From positions 1 through 64,000 of the forward strand of contig NZ_JACWCT010000156.1 of NCBI RefSeq assembly GCF_016613415.1: a stretch of DNA of 64,000 nt, in the 5' to 3' direction. This DNA is from Methylobacterium ajmalii (GTDB lineage: Bacteria; Pseudomonadota; Alphaproteobacteria; Rhizobiales; Beijerinckiaceae). The notes beneath the pieces are model-generated. The model made no database searches, was not told where the DNA came from, and saw only the letters and a list, made by a program, of their open reading frames with translations. Shown here piece after piece: positions 16,807 to 25,040 of the stretch. How positions within the stretch are numbered: position 1 is the first letter of the stretch; each line of letters starts with the position of its first letter. Made by a program: the position numbers and the translations under genes.

Positions 16807-17466
16807 ATGCTGTTCTTCCGCAAGCGTGCCGAGATGCCGGCCCCCGACCAGATCCTGCCGGGCCGGCCGACCCCCCTGCCGACGGCCGACCGCCACTTCG
16901 TCAACGGCCATCCGCTGAAGGGCCCCTACCCGCCCGGGATCGAGACCGTCGTGTTCGGCCTCGGCTGCTTCTGGGGCGCGGAGCGCAAGTTCTGGCAGCT
17001 CGGCGACGGGGTGTTCGTCACCGCGGTGGGCTACGCCGCCGGCACCACGCCGAACCCGACCTACGAGGAGGTGTGCTCCGGGATGACCGGGCACAACGAG
17101 GTCGTGCTCGTCGCCTACGATCCGGCCGCGATGCCGTTCGCCAGCCTGCTCAAGACCTTCTGGGAGAGCCACGACCCGACCCAGGGCATGCGCCAGGGCA
17201 ACGACGTTGGCACGCAGTACCGCTCCGGCATCTACCTGTCGGACGCGACCCGCCTGGCGGAGGCCGAGGCGTCCCGCGAGGCCTACGGCGGCGCCTTGAA
17301 GGCGCGGGGCTTCGGCCCGATCACCACGGAGATCCGCGACGGCGGGCCGTTCTACTTCGCCGAGGAGTACCACCAGCAGTACCTGGCGAAGAACCCGGGC
17401 GGCTATTGCGGCCTGGGCGGCACCGGCGTGTCCTGCCCGGTCGGGGTCGGCGTCGCGGCCGAGTGA
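16807..17466 (+). CDS. msrA: peptide methionine (S)-S-oxide reductase MsrA
   Basis: A 219-residue repair enzyme reducing methionine-S-sulfoxide in proteins, recycled by thioredoxin. The catalytic motif G-C-F-W-G-A-E has Cys54. The conserved GYAAGTTPNPTYEEVCSG, HNEVV and YHQQYLAKNP segments follow. C-terminal cysteines in GGYCGLGGTGVSCP are candidates for recycling. An N-terminal extension of about 45 residues without a signal peptide is usual for this subgroup. The gene stands alone, with a perfect hairpin 25 bases after its stop. Confidence 0.95.
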   Translation: MLFFRKRAEMPAPDQILPGRPTPLPTADRHFVNGHPLKGPYPPGIETVVFGLGCFWGAERKFWQLGDGVFVTAVGYAAGTTPNPTYEEVCSGMTGHNEVVLVAYDPAAMPFASLLKTFWESHDPTQGMRQGNDVGTQYRSGIYLSDATRLAEAEASREAYGGALKARGFGPITTEIRDGGPFYFAEEYHQQYLAKNPGGYCGLGGTGVSCPVGVGVAAE

Positions 17467-17490
17467 CCTGAAGAGGTCGAGTGATTCGAA

Positions 17491-17527
17491 AGAGGGCAGG
17501 ACCGGCTCCCGGCCGGTCCTGCCCTCT
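17491..17527. terminator. hairpin between convergent msrA and mepA
   Basis: A perfect 15-base stem: AGAGGGCAGGACCGG (17491-17505) pairs with CCGGTCCTGCCCTCT (17513-17527) around a 7-base loop. There is no T-run, but its place between two convergent genes fits a bidirectional transcription end. Confidence 0.75.
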
Positions 17528-17589
17528 CGTCATACGAAATCCGATTGGTTGCTTCGCAACGCGGATTTCGGCTTCGCTCACGCGCCGTC

Positions 17590-18510
17590 TCAGCGCGCCT
17601 TCAGCACCGTGCGGCAGGCATCCGGCAGGCCCGCCAGCGTCATTGGCGGGCGCGGCTTGCCGGGCGGGCGCGGCTTGGGGTTCAGGATCGCGTCCGAGAA
17701 CCAGTAATCGAGCTCGGGGCCGCAGCCGTCGCCGGAAGGCGGCGGGTCCTGGTCGTGGCAGGCCGCGTCGCCCGCCGGGCAGTCCAGCCGGATGTGGAAG
17801 TGGTAGTTGTGGCCGTAGATCGGCCGGACCTTGGTGAGCCAGCTCCGGTCCGAGCCCGCCTCGCGGCAGAGCGCCAGCTTGATCGCCGGGTTGACGAAGA
17901 TCCGCGCCACCTCGGGCTCGCGTGACACCATCTTGATCAGCCTCAGGTGCTCGGGCCGCCACACGCTCGGGTCGATGTCGCGCCGGTCGGACCGAACCAC
18001 GTTGGTGGCCGACATCTCCTCGCGCTCGGCCCGGGTCAGGCGTCGGTCCGGCATCGGGGTCAGCCAGATGTCGGCATCGAGGCCGAGCTGGTGCGAGGCA
18101 TGGCCGGTCAGCATCGGCCCGCCCCGGGGCTGGGACATGTCGCCGACGAGAAGCCCCGGCCAGCCCGCCTTGCGCGGCGCCTCGGCGGCGATCTTCTCCA
18201 GGAACGCGACGAGCCGCGGGTGACCCCAGTTCCGGTTGCGGGACAGGCGCATCACCTGCCAGGTGTCGCCGTCGATCGGCAGGGCCTCGGCGCCCGCCAC
18301 GCAGCCCCGCGCGTAGCCGCCGATCGCCTGCGGCGGCAGGGCCGCCGGCGTCGTCGCGCGCCCGAACAGGGCCTTGGCCGGCGTCGACGGGTCGTCCGGG
18401 TTGGCGAGCGGCGGCAGCGGCTTGGGATGCAGGGTGCCGCGATCCTGCGCGAGGGCGGGAGCGGCGAGCGTGAGGAGGACCGTCAGGACGGCGGTGCGGC
18501 GAATCGGCAT
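17590..18510 (-). CDS. mepA: penicillin-insensitive murein endopeptidase MepA
   Basis: A periplasmic zinc peptidase of 306 residues that cuts peptide cross-bridges in peptidoglycan. Residues 1-21 are a signal peptide (MPIRRTAVLTVLLTLAAPALA). Metal and catalytic residues lie in G-H-A-S-H-Q-L-G-L-D-A-D (His137, His140, Asp147 region) and H-N-Y-H-F-H-I-R-L-D-C-P (His234, His237, His239). Several cysteines that would form disulfides are present. Length and motifs match the family. It is convergent with msrA. Confidence 0.95.
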   Translation of the reverse strand: MPIRRTAVLTVLLTLAAPALAQDRGTLHPKPLPPLANPDDPSTPAKALFGRATTPAALPPQAIGGYARGCVAGAEALPIDGDTWQVMRLSRNRNWGHPRLVAFLEKIAAEAPRKAGWPGLLVGDMSQPRGGPMLTGHASHQLGLDADIWLTPMPDRRLTRAEREEMSATNVVRSDRRDIDPSVWRPEHLRLIKMVSREPEVARIFVNPAIKLALCREAGSDRSWLTKVRPIYGHNYHFHIRLDCPAGDAACHDQDPPPSGDGCGPELDYWFSDAILNPKPRPPGKPRPPMTLAGLPDACRTVLKAR

Positions 18511-18660
18511 GGGGCCAAGCTAGCGCTCCGCTCCGCGTCGGGAAACCCGCCTCCCGGCTCCGCCATTCGCCGCAGCGGCACCGGAACAGGCGCCCGCGCG
18601 CCGGCGTTGCCGGGGCAACCCGACACCCGCGCTGCGGATACGAACCGGAGGACAAGCCCG

Positions 18661-19074
18661 ATGACCACCGTCGCACCGACGATCGGCGACCGTTCCGACA
18701 TGGGCAGCCAGACCACCACCCAGACCAACGCCCTCATCGCGAGCGACCGCGTCGAGGGCACCGCGGTGCGTCGCCCCAACGGCGACAGCATCGGCCGCAT
18801 CGAGCGGCTGATGATCGAGAAGGCCTCCGGCAAGGTGGTCTACGCCGTGATGAGCTTCGGCGGCTTTCTCGGCATCGGCGAGGGTTACCACACCCTCCCG
18901 TGGTCGACCCTGCGCTTCGCGCCCGAGATGGATGCCTACGTGGTCGACCTCACCGAGGAGCAGCTGCGCGCCGCCCCTCCGGCCTCGGCGGAGGGCAACG
19001 ACCCCTCCTTCGACCGCGGTTGGGAGGAGCACGTCCACCAGTACTTCAAGGCGACGCCGTACTGGAGCGTCTGA
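18661..19074 (+). CDS. PRC-barrel domain protein
   Basis: A 137-residue protein with a single PRC-barrel domain at about residues 24-105 (LIASDRVEGTAVRRPNGDSIGRIERL, then VYAVMSFGGFLGIGEGYHTLPW). PRC-barrels mediate protein interactions and are common as stand-alone stress-related proteins in this group; a precise role is unknown. The start at 18661 follows CCGGAGGACAAGCCCG. It is divergent from mepA and followed by a strong hairpin. Confidence 0.85.
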   Translation: MTTVAPTIGDRSDMGSQTTTQTNALIASDRVEGTAVRRPNGDSIGRIERLMIEKASGKVVYAVMSFGGFLGIGEGYHTLPWSTLRFAPEMDAYVVDLTEEQLRAAPPASAEGNDPSFDRGWEEHVHQYFKATPYWSV

Positions 19075-19149
19075 TCCCGGACCGGCTGAGGCGTCTACCG
19101 ACGAAGCGGTTACCGGTTCGTCGGAGGATGCGGCAAAGCCAAAGACCTG

Positions 19150-19186
19150 GAGCAACACCCGATTGCAGGGCGATCGGGTGTTGCTC
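19150..19186. terminator. hairpin after the PRC-barrel gene
   Basis: GAGCAACACCCGAT (19150-19163) pairs perfectly with ATCGGGTGTTGCTC (19173-19186) around a 9-base loop. It lies between convergent genes. The right arm reaches the first base of the stop codon of the gene on the other strand. Confidence 0.75.
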
Positions 19187-19575
19187 TACGGGGCCTCCGC
19201 CGGCACGCCCGACAGGGCCCAGCGGCACAGGCTCGATTCCTTGACCTTCAGGCAATCGTAGGCGGTGCCGCCGACCACAACCCGCTCGGCGTTGCCCTCG
19301 ACCCGGTCCGGGCCGAACCGGGCGCAGCCGAGATGGTCGGCCTTCGGATCGGCCAGCCGCGCCTTGATCGCCGCAGAATCGCCCGCCGTCTCGGTCATCA
19401 GGATGCGCAGGTTGGCGAGCGAGGCGCAGGCTACGACCTTCGTCGGCACGGCCGCCTTGTCGGGTGCGGGCTTCCCCGGAGCCTTGGCCCTCTGCGCCGC
19501 TACCGGGCCTGCGGCGACGGCGAGCCCGAGAGCGGCCAGGAACCACCGAGAGCGACGCTCCTTGCGGGTCCCCAT
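19186..19575 (-). CDS. exported hypothetical protein
   Basis: A 129-residue protein of unknown family. Basic residues MGTRKERRSR precede a hydrophobic core ending in AAGPVAAQ, a signal peptide of about 28 residues. The mature part is Lys/Pro-rich and then holds four cysteines (VACASL, GCARFG, YDCLKV, SLCRW), consistent with one or two periplasmic disulfides. It is probably co-transcribed with the EVE-domain gene upstream, which ends 14 bases before its start. Confidence 0.6.
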   Translation of the reverse strand: MGTRKERRSRWFLAALGLAVAAGPVAAQRAKAPGKPAPDKAAVPTKVVACASLANLRILMTETAGDSAAIKARLADPKADHLGCARFGPDRVEGNAERVVVGGTAYDCLKVKESSLCRWALSGVPAEAP

Positions 19576-19589
19576 TCAGAGACGACCCG

Positions 19590-20003
19590 TCATAGACCAC
19601 CCATGCGGCGCACCAGCGCCCACTCCGACTCGCTGACCGGCTGCACCGAGAGGCGCGAGTTGTTGACCAGCACCATCTCGCGCAACGCCGTCTCGGCCTT
19701 GATCGCCTCCAGGGTGACGGGTTGCGGCAGGGCGACCACCGCCTTGAGGTCGACCATCCCGAAGCGGCCGGTCTCGTCGGTATGGTCGGGATAGTAGGTG
19801 CGGATCACCTCGACGATGCCGACCACCGCCTTGCCCTCGTTCGAGTGGTAGAAGAAGCCCTGCTCGCCGAGACGCATCGCCTCCAGGTTCTTGCGGGCGA
19901 CGTGGTTGCGCACCCCGTTCCAGTACGTCCCCGCCTCGCCCGCGGCGACCTGGTCGTCCCACGACCAGACCGAGGGCTCGGACTTGTAGAGCCAGTGCGC
20001 CAT
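19590..20003 (-). CDS. EVE domain protein (thymocyte nuclear protein 1-like)
   Basis: A 137-residue PUA-like EVE domain. Typical features are the N-terminal W-L-Y-K-S-E-P-S-V-W-S-W-D-D, then W-N-G-V-R-N-H-V-A-R-K-N-L, F-Y-H-S-N-E-G-K-A-V-V-G and Y-Y-P-D. EVE domains read modified bases in DNA or RNA through an aromatic pocket; the cellular role of the stand-alone bacterial form is not settled. The ATG at 20003 matches the family N-terminus exactly. No restriction genes are adjacent. Confidence 0.9.
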   Translation of the reverse strand: MAHWLYKSEPSVWSWDDQVAAGEAGTYWNGVRNHVARKNLEAMRLGEQGFFYHSNEGKAVVGIVEVIRTYYPDHTDETGRFGMVDLKAVVALPQPVTLEAIKAETALREMVLVNNSRLSVQPVSESEWALVRRMGGL

Positions 20004-20255
20004 CCCGTCGTCTTTCCACGCTCGCAGCCGCTCGCGCTGCGCGGGCTCCCCATCGCCCGATCCGGGTGCGGGAGTCCAGAGGGAGCGGAGGCCGTGGCCT
20101 GCGGTCGGCTGCCCCAGGGTTCCGGGGATCGTTCGGGTGCCGGAATGCCGACCGATCCTGAAAACCGTGCATCCATCGATTGTACAGCCGTGAAAACCGG
20201 ACGAGAATTCTCCCCGAGGCCGCGCCGTCGGCACCGGTTCGCGGGAGAGGAATCG

Positions 20256-20885
20256 ATGATCGACTGGACCTGGCTTCTCTCGACCAGCGCCTTCGCCGTG
20301 GCGATGTCGGCGACGCCCGGGCCCAACAACACCATGGTGGTGGCCTCGGGTGCCACCTACGGCTTTGCCCGCACGATGCCGCACATGCTCGGCATCGCGG
20401 CGGGCTTCCCGGTGATGCTGATCATGCTCGGCACCGTCGGCCTGCCCCTGCTCGCCGATCCGCGGGTCCATGCCGTACTCAAGTGGGTGGGGGCCGCCTA
20501 CCTGCTGTGGCTCGCCTGGAAGATCGCGACCGCCGATCCCGCGACCGAGTCCGTGGCGACGCCCGGGGCGGCGACCCCTGTGACGTCCGGACGCCCGCTC
20601 GGCGTCCTGCAGGCGGCCCTGTTCCAGTGGGTCAACCCGAAGGCCTGGATCATCGCCGCCGGGGCGCTCGCCGCCTACACGACGGATGCCGACGGCGCGT
20701 CGCTCGCCGCGACGCTGGTTCTCGCCTTGGTGTTCGGGCTCGTCGCCGTCCCGTGCGTCGCCCTGTGGACGCTGATCGGGGTCGGCACCGCGCGGCTGCT
20801 GCGCTCGCGGCGATCGGTGCGTCTGTTCAACCTCGCCATGGCGGGGCTGCTGGTCGCGTCCCTGGTGCCAGTTCTCGCCGAGTAG
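20256..20885 (+). CDS. LysE/RhtB family amino-acid exporter
   Basis: A 209-residue inner-membrane exporter with about six hydrophobic segments. The N-terminal signature A-T-P-G-P-N-N-T-M and the later F-Q-W-V-N-P-K-A-W are diagnostic of the LysE superfamily. It probably exports an amino acid or related metabolite; which one is unknown. The start at 20256 follows GGGAGAGGAATCG. It has its own promoter region (about 250 bases, shared with the divergent EVE gene) and is followed by a parS-like motif and a hairpin. Confidence 0.9.
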   Translation: MIDWTWLLSTSAFAVAMSATPGPNNTMVVASGATYGFARTMPHMLGIAAGFPVMLIMLGTVGLPLLADPRVHAVLKWVGAAYLLWLAWKIATADPATESVATPGAATPVTSGRPLGVLQAALFQWVNPKAWIIAAGALAAYTTDADGASLAATLVLALVFGLVAVPCVALWTLIGVGTARLLRSRRSVRLFNLAMAGLLVASLVPVLAE

Positions 20886-20891
20886 GACGGT

Positions 20892-20907
20892 CGTTTCCCG
20901 TGAAACG
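20892..20907. promoter_or_regulatory. degenerate parS-like site
   Basis: CGTTTCCCGTGAAACG differs from the GTTTCACGTGAAAC core by one base (A to C on the left arm). It lies directly after the exporter stop, 9.8 kb from parA. It could be a weak ParB site or chance. Confidence 0.35.
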
Positions 20908-20932
20908 TTTTCGTCCCGGATCGGGATTTTCG

Positions 20933-20965
20933 TGCGGACCGGGGCGGTGAACGCCCCGGTCCGCA
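20933..20965. terminator. hairpin between exporter and secB
   Basis: TGCGGACCGGGGCG (20933-20946) pairs perfectly with CGCCCCGGTCCGCA (20952-20965) around GTGAA. It lies between the convergent exporter and secB genes. TTTTCG precedes it on the plus strand; no T-run follows on either strand. Confidence 0.75.
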
Positions 20966-20978
20966 TTCGCGGGGAAGC

Positions 20979-21476
20979 TTACGCGGTGCCGCCCTGGACC
21001 TGCGCCTCGGCGGCCTTCTGGCGGTAGAGGCCGACGAAGTCGATCGGGTCGATGTAGAGCGGCGGGAAGCCGCCGTTGCGCACCGCGTCGGCGATGATCT
21101 GGCGGGCGAACGGGAACAGCAGCCGCGGGCACTCGATCATGACGGCCGGGTGCATCTGGTCCTGCGGGATGTTGCGCAGGCGGAAGATGCCGGAATAGGT
21201 CAGCTCGAACGCGAACAGCACCTCGGCGCCGATCTTGGCATCGCCCTCGAGGCGCAGGTCGACTTCGAAGTCTTCCTCGGCGAGCTGCTTGGCGTTGACG
21301 TTGACCTGGATGTTGATCTGCGGGCCCTGCTGCTGCGGCTGCAGCGAGCGCGGCGCGTTCGGGTTCTCGAAGGAGAGGTCCTTGGCGTACTGGGCCAGCG
21401 CATTCAGGGTCGGGGTGAGGTCGTCGGGCTGCGCCGCGGCGCCACCGTTGCCGTTCGGTACCGGGGAATCGGCCAT
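20979..21476 (-). CDS. secB: protein-export chaperone SecB
   Basis: A 165-residue tetrameric cytoplasmic chaperone that holds precursor proteins unfolded and hands them to SecA. The family core runs from LTPTLNALAQYAKDLSFENP through INIQVNVNAKQL, FELTYSGIFRL and the C-terminal IDPIDFVGLY. A short polar extension precedes the core, as is usual in alphaproteobacteria. It is divergent from the Tim44-like gene, the conserved arrangement of this group. Confidence 0.97.
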   Translation of the reverse strand: MADSPVPNGNGGAAAQPDDLTPTLNALAQYAKDLSFENPNAPRSLQPQQQGPQINIQVNVNAKQLAEEDFEVDLRLEGDAKIGAEVLFAFELTYSGIFRLRNIPQDQMHPAVMIECPRLLFPFARQIIADAVRNGGFPPLYIDPIDFVGLYRQKAAEAQVQGGTA

Positions 21477-21942
21477 GGCGGAGGGTTCCTTCGAGGGCTG
21501 GACGTAACGACGAACCGTCGCACGCTGGCGCGCAAATCGGCGCGCGCGACGGCGGGGTTGCGGCTATCATGCCCGCAGCGCGTGAACAAGCAGAGCGGCC
21601 GATCGTCTCCTCCGACCCATTGACCCTGCGACAGGCCGAGGGCCGGCCCGCCCGCTGCGGCACCTTGCGCGTGGACGGGCACATCCTCGCGAGGCGCCGC
21701 CTGGATACGACGGCCCCTCGGCCCCATATCGTCTCCATGGGCCCGCCGCGCGGCGCCGGCCGGGGGTTTGCCGTGGTTCTCTGGGACTTGCCGAGGTGTT
21801 TGCCGAAGCTCTCGCCGAGGTCCCGGCCGAGGTTCTTGCCATCCCCCGGTGCCGGTGCCAAAGCCGGCGACGCGCCGAATGTATCGCACGCTGAGCCGGG
21901 ACGGCCAGGAATGCTCCGCGTAAGGCCGCCAAGAACGGATCG
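21477..21942. other. divergent intergenic region, no gene recognised
   Basis: This gap of 466 bases between secB and the Tim44-like gene is crossed only by low-complexity frames. It contains a short 12-base tandem repeat, listed separately, and presumably both promoters. Confidence 0.5.
21787..21840. repeat. 12-base degenerate tandem repeat, about 4.5 copies
   Basis: Successive 12-base units CTTGCCGAGGTG, TTTGCCGAAGCT, CTCGCCGAGGTC, CCGGCCGAGGTT and a partial CTTGCC share the core GCCGAGG. It lies in the divergent secB/Tim44 intergenic region. Confidence 0.7.
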
Positions 21943-22680
21943 ATGAACGGATCGATGATGCAGGATTCCCTCGACCTTACGACCCTCATCTTCCTCGGGC
22001 TTGCGGTCTTCGTGATCTGGAAGCTCCGGTCCGTCCTCGGACAGAAGACCGGGAGCGAGCGGCCGCCCTTCAACCCGCTGGCCCGCCGCGAGGAGCCGCC
22101 GCCGGCCGCCACGCGCGAGGGCGACAACGTCGTGCGGCTGCCGGGCGCCGGCGCCGAGCGCGCCGCGGCCGCCCCGGTGGCGACGGCGGTGCCGCGCAAC
22201 TGGAAGGGCGTGGTCGAGCCGAACTCGCCCGCCGCCCGCGGCCTCGACCTGATCATCCAGCAGGAGCCCGGCTTCGATCCCCGCGGCTTCACCGACGGCG
22301 CCAAGCTCGCCTACGAGACGATCGTCACCGCCTTCGCCAAGGGCGACCGCAAGACCCTCAAGACCCTGCTCTCGCGCGAGGTCGCGGACGGGTTCGAGCG
22401 GGCGATCCAGGGCCGCGAGCGCGCCGGCCAGACCGTCGAGACCACCTTCGTGTCGATCGACCGGGCCGAGATCGTTGGGGTCGATGTGCGAAACCGCGTC
22501 GCCCAGGTCACCGTGCGCTACCTCTCGAAGCTGATCACCGCCACGAAGGGCCCGCAGGGCCAGGTCGTGGACGGCAGCCCCGAGAAGGTGGTGGACGTCA
22601 CCGACGTCTGGACCTTCGCCCGCACGCTCGGCAGCCGCGATCCGAACTGGCAGCTCGTCGCCACCGAGGCTGGGCAGTAA
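21943..22680 (+). CDS. Tim44-like domain protein
   Basis: A 245-residue protein. An N-terminal hydrophobic segment (LTTLIFLGLAVFVIWKL, about residues 12-28) anchors it in the inner membrane. A Pro/Ala-rich linker follows, then a C-terminal Tim44-like domain from about residue 95 (GFDPRGFTDGAKLAYETIVTAFAKGDRKTLKTLL to the end). Bacterial relatives of mitochondrial Tim44 occur in alphaproteobacteria in this neighbourhood and are linked to the inner membrane and protein export. In-frame ATGs at 21943, 21955 and 21958 make the exact start uncertain. A hairpin follows the stop. Confidence 0.85.
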   Translation: MNGSMMQDSLDLTTLIFLGLAVFVIWKLRSVLGQKTGSERPPFNPLARREEPPPAATREGDNVVRLPGAGAERAAAAPVATAVPRNWKGVVEPNSPAARGLDLIIQQEPGFDPRGFTDGAKLAYETIVTAFAKGDRKTLKTLLSREVADGFERAIQGRERAGQTVETTFVSIDRAEIVGVDVRNRVAQVTVRYLSKLITATKGPQGQVVDGSPEKVVDVTDVWTFARTLGSRDPNWQLVATEAGQ

Positions 22681-22690
22681 GCAGGCCGAA

Positions 22691-22716
22691 GCCCGGCTCC
22701 CTCCGCGGAGCCGGGC
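22691..22716 (+). terminator. hairpin after the Tim44-like gene
   Basis: GCCCGGCTCC (22691-22700) pairs perfectly with GGAGCCGGGC (22707-22716) around a 6-base loop, 11 bases after the stop. There is no T-run. It may limit read-through into mltA. Confidence 0.6.
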
Positions 22717-22848
22717 CACGCCACCCCACCGGTTCGCCGCTCCGGCGGCTTGATCGTCCGCCGGGCATCGGCCAAGATCGAACGACCGTCGCCCACCGCG
22801 ACCCCACCCAGCATCGCCACATTTCCGGGGCCGGAGCCCGTCAAGCCC

Positions 22849-24129
22849 ATGCCGCCGGCCGTCGGCCCCTACCGTTCCGTCCCCGGTCGCGTTCGCAGAC
22901 CCCGCCCTCGCAGGTTCCCCTCGGGCAGAGGTCTCCGCACCGGTTCCCGCCTCTCAGCGCTGCTTCTCGCCGGTCTCCTCGCCGGCCGGGCCGAGGCCGC
23001 CCCGTTGCGCGTCGGCGACGCCGTGCTCGAGCCCGTCGCCCTCGACGCCCTCCCGGGGTTTGGCGACGACGACCTGACGGCGGCGCTCGCGGCGTTCCGG
23101 GCGACCTGCAGACCGGATCAGCCCCAGGCGCCGGTCCTCGCCGAGGCCGCCCCCGACGCGCCGCGCCAGGACCTCGCGGCGGCCTGCGCCGCCGCCGCGG
23201 CCGTGCCCTCCGAGGGCGCGCGGGAGTTCTTCCTGCGCCGGTTCGCCGCCTACCGGGTCCTGCGGCCGGCCCGGGAGACTCCGGCCGAGCGCCGGGCGGG
23301 CTTCCTCACCGGCTATTTCGAACCCGAGCTCGACGGCTCCCCGGTGCCGACGGCGGACTTCACCGTGCCGGCCCTGGCGCGCCCCGACGACCTCGTTTCC
23401 CTGGAGCCCGGCGAGACCCGGCCCGGTCTCGATCCGTCGCTCCGCGCCGCGCGCCGCGAGGGCGACGCGCTGACGCCCTATCCCGACCGGGCGGCGATCG
23501 AGGACGGGGCGCTCGGGCCGCGCACCCGCCCGCTGGTCTGGCTGCGCGACGCGGTCGACCTCCTGGTGCTGCAGGTCCAGGGCTCCGGCCGGGTCCGCCT
23601 GCCCGACGGCCGCTCGGTCCGCCTCGCCTATGACGGGCGCAACGGCCGGCCCTACACCTCGGTCGCCCGGCTGATCGTCACCGGCGGCCATCTGCCCCTC
23701 GAGGGCCTGACGCTCGAGCGCTGGACCGGCTGGCTGCGGGCCCACCCGGCGATCGCCCGCGACCTGATCCGCCGCAACGCCTCCTACATCTTCTTCCGTC
23801 TCGACGACGGCGCCCCGGAGACCGGGCCGCGCGGCGCCGCGGGCGCGCCGCTGACCGCCGGGCGCAGCCTCGCGGTCGACGCCACCCTGTGGCGCTACGG
23901 GTTGCCGTTCTGGCTCGACGGGGCTTTGCCGGAGCCCGAGGGCGGCAGCGTCCCGCTGCGCCGCCTCGTGATCGCCCAGGATACCGGCTCGGCCATCGTC
24001 GGCCCGGCCCGGGGCGACCTCTATTTCGGCACCGGCGCCCGGGCCGGTGCCACGGCGGGGCTCCTGCGCGACCCGGCCCGCTTCGTCGTGCTGCTGCCGA
24101 AGCCGGATGCGCCGGGTGCTGCGCCGTGA
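22849..24129 (+). CDS. mltA: membrane-bound lytic murein transglycosylase A
   Basis: A 426-residue enzyme that cleaves the glycan strands of peptidoglycan, forming 1,6-anhydro ends. The ATG at 22849 follows GGAG. It gives a long basic N-terminus, then a hydrophobic export segment (LSALLLAGLLAGRAEAA). The MltA domain is recognisable by TGYFEPELDGS, LVLQVQGSGRV and YDGRNGRPYTS. The C-terminal 3D domain carries A-Q-D-T-G-S-A-I with the catalytic aspartate, followed by ARGDLYFGTG. No lipobox cysteine is obvious, so it may be periplasmic rather than a lipoprotein. Its stop overlaps the smr-family start. Confidence 0.92.
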   Translation: MPPAVGPYRSVPGRVRRPRPRRFPSGRGLRTGSRLSALLLAGLLAGRAEAAPLRVGDAVLEPVALDALPGFGDDDLTAALAAFRATCRPDQPQAPVLAEAAPDAPRQDLAAACAAAAAVPSEGAREFFLRRFAAYRVLRPARETPAERRAGFLTGYFEPELDGSPVPTADFTVPALARPDDLVSLEPGETRPGLDPSLRAARREGDALTPYPDRAAIEDGALGPRTRPLVWLRDAVDLLVLQVQGSGRVRLPDGRSVRLAYDGRNGRPYTSVARLIVTGGHLPLEGLTLERWTGWLRAHPAIARDLIRRNASYIFFRLDDGAPETGPRGAAGAPLTAGRSLAVDATLWRYGLPFWLDGALPEPEGGSVPLRRLVIAQDTGSAIVGPARGDLYFGTGARAGATAGLLRDPARFVVLLPKPDAPGAAP

Positions 24130-24743
24130 CCGAGCCGCGCCGTCCCCGCCGCGTCCGCCGCCTCACCACCGAGGAGAGCCGGCTCTGGGCCGAGATCTCC
24201 CGCCTGATCGTGCCGCTGCGCGGGCGGGCGCCCGTCCCCGTCGCGCCCTCCCCTCCCCCGGTATCGGTGCCGACGCCCGCCCCTGCGCCCACGGTGCCTC
24301 CGCCGCCGCAATTCGTGCGGCCCGCCAAGGTGGCGCGACCTGCCCCCAAGGGGGCCTCGAAGAGCGCGAGCCCGCCTCCGCCGCCCGCGCCGGTGCTGCC
24401 GCCGCTGGCGCCTCTGGAGCGCCGGGTGCGGACCGGCCTGCGCCGCGGTTCGCGCAGCGTCGATGCCGCGATCGACCTGCACGGCATGCGCCAGTCCGAG
24501 GCGCATGCGGCGCTGATCGGCTTCCTGCACCGCTCCCGCGCCTCCGGGCACGCGGTGGTGCTGGTCGTCACCGGCAAGGGCGGTGGCGGCGACGATCCCT
24601 ATGCCGAGCGCGGCGTCCTGCGCCGCAGCGTCCCGCACTGGCTGCGCCTGCCCGAGCTGCGCCCCCTAGTCGTCGGCTTCGAGGAGGCCGCCCACCACCA
24701 TGGCGGCGGCGGCGCGCTCTACATCCGCCTCCGGCGCCGCTGA
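24126..24743 (+). CDS. Smr domain protein
   Basis: A 205-residue protein with a Pro/Ala-rich middle (about residues 35-90) and a C-terminal Smr domain (IDLHGMRQSEAHAALIGFL, VTGKGGGG, and the end ALYIRLRR). Smr domains bind or cleave nucleic acids and occur in MutS2. This stand-alone form regularly follows mltA in alphaproteobacteria; its substrate is not established. The GTG start at 24126 overlaps the mltA stop (GTGA), showing coupling. Confidence 0.9.
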   Translation: MTEPRRPRRVRRLTTEESRLWAEISRLIVPLRGRAPVPVAPSPPPVSVPTPAPAPTVPPPPQFVRPAKVARPAPKGASKSASPPPPPAPVLPPLAPLERRVRTGLRRGSRSVDAAIDLHGMRQSEAHAALIGFLHRSRASGHAVVLVVTGKGGGGDDPYAERGVLRRSVPHWLRLPELRPLVVGFEEAAHHHGGGGALYIRLRRR

Positions 24744-24800
24744 CGGTCGCCTCATCCCTTCGTCGGTCCCGTCGGCGCGTCACTTTTCCCTTGCGGGGAC

Positions 24801-24829
24801 TTGAGTCGGTGCCGCGGAGCCGCTACATA
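24801..24829 (+). promoter_or_regulatory. candidate sigma-70 promoter of rho
   Basis: TTGAGT (24801-24806) and TACATA (24824-24829) are separated by 17 bases, a good housekeeping-sigma arrangement. They lie about 210 bases before the rho start, leaving a long untranslated leader. No leader peptide or riboswitch was recognised in 24744-25040. Confidence 0.55.
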
Positions 24830-25040
24830 AAGTCGTTCCCTCCTCCATCGTCTTGTCACGTCGCATCCAGGACCGATCCGGTTCCTCCGCGCGACCTCCG
24901 GGACACATCAGGCGACGATTTCGCGACCGGTGCCCGCCTCGGCCACCCCGTTGCTTTCCGCTCAACGCCGCGACCCGCGGCGGCCGGACTTGTCCCGACA
25001 TGACGACGCTCCCCAGCTTCGCCTCGCACCCCGATATCCC

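Noticed and set aside
15964..20186. GATTGTACA shared by two intergenic regions (15964-15972 and 20178-20186)
   Set aside because: A nine-base match without symmetry or conserved position relative to gene starts; chance is likely.
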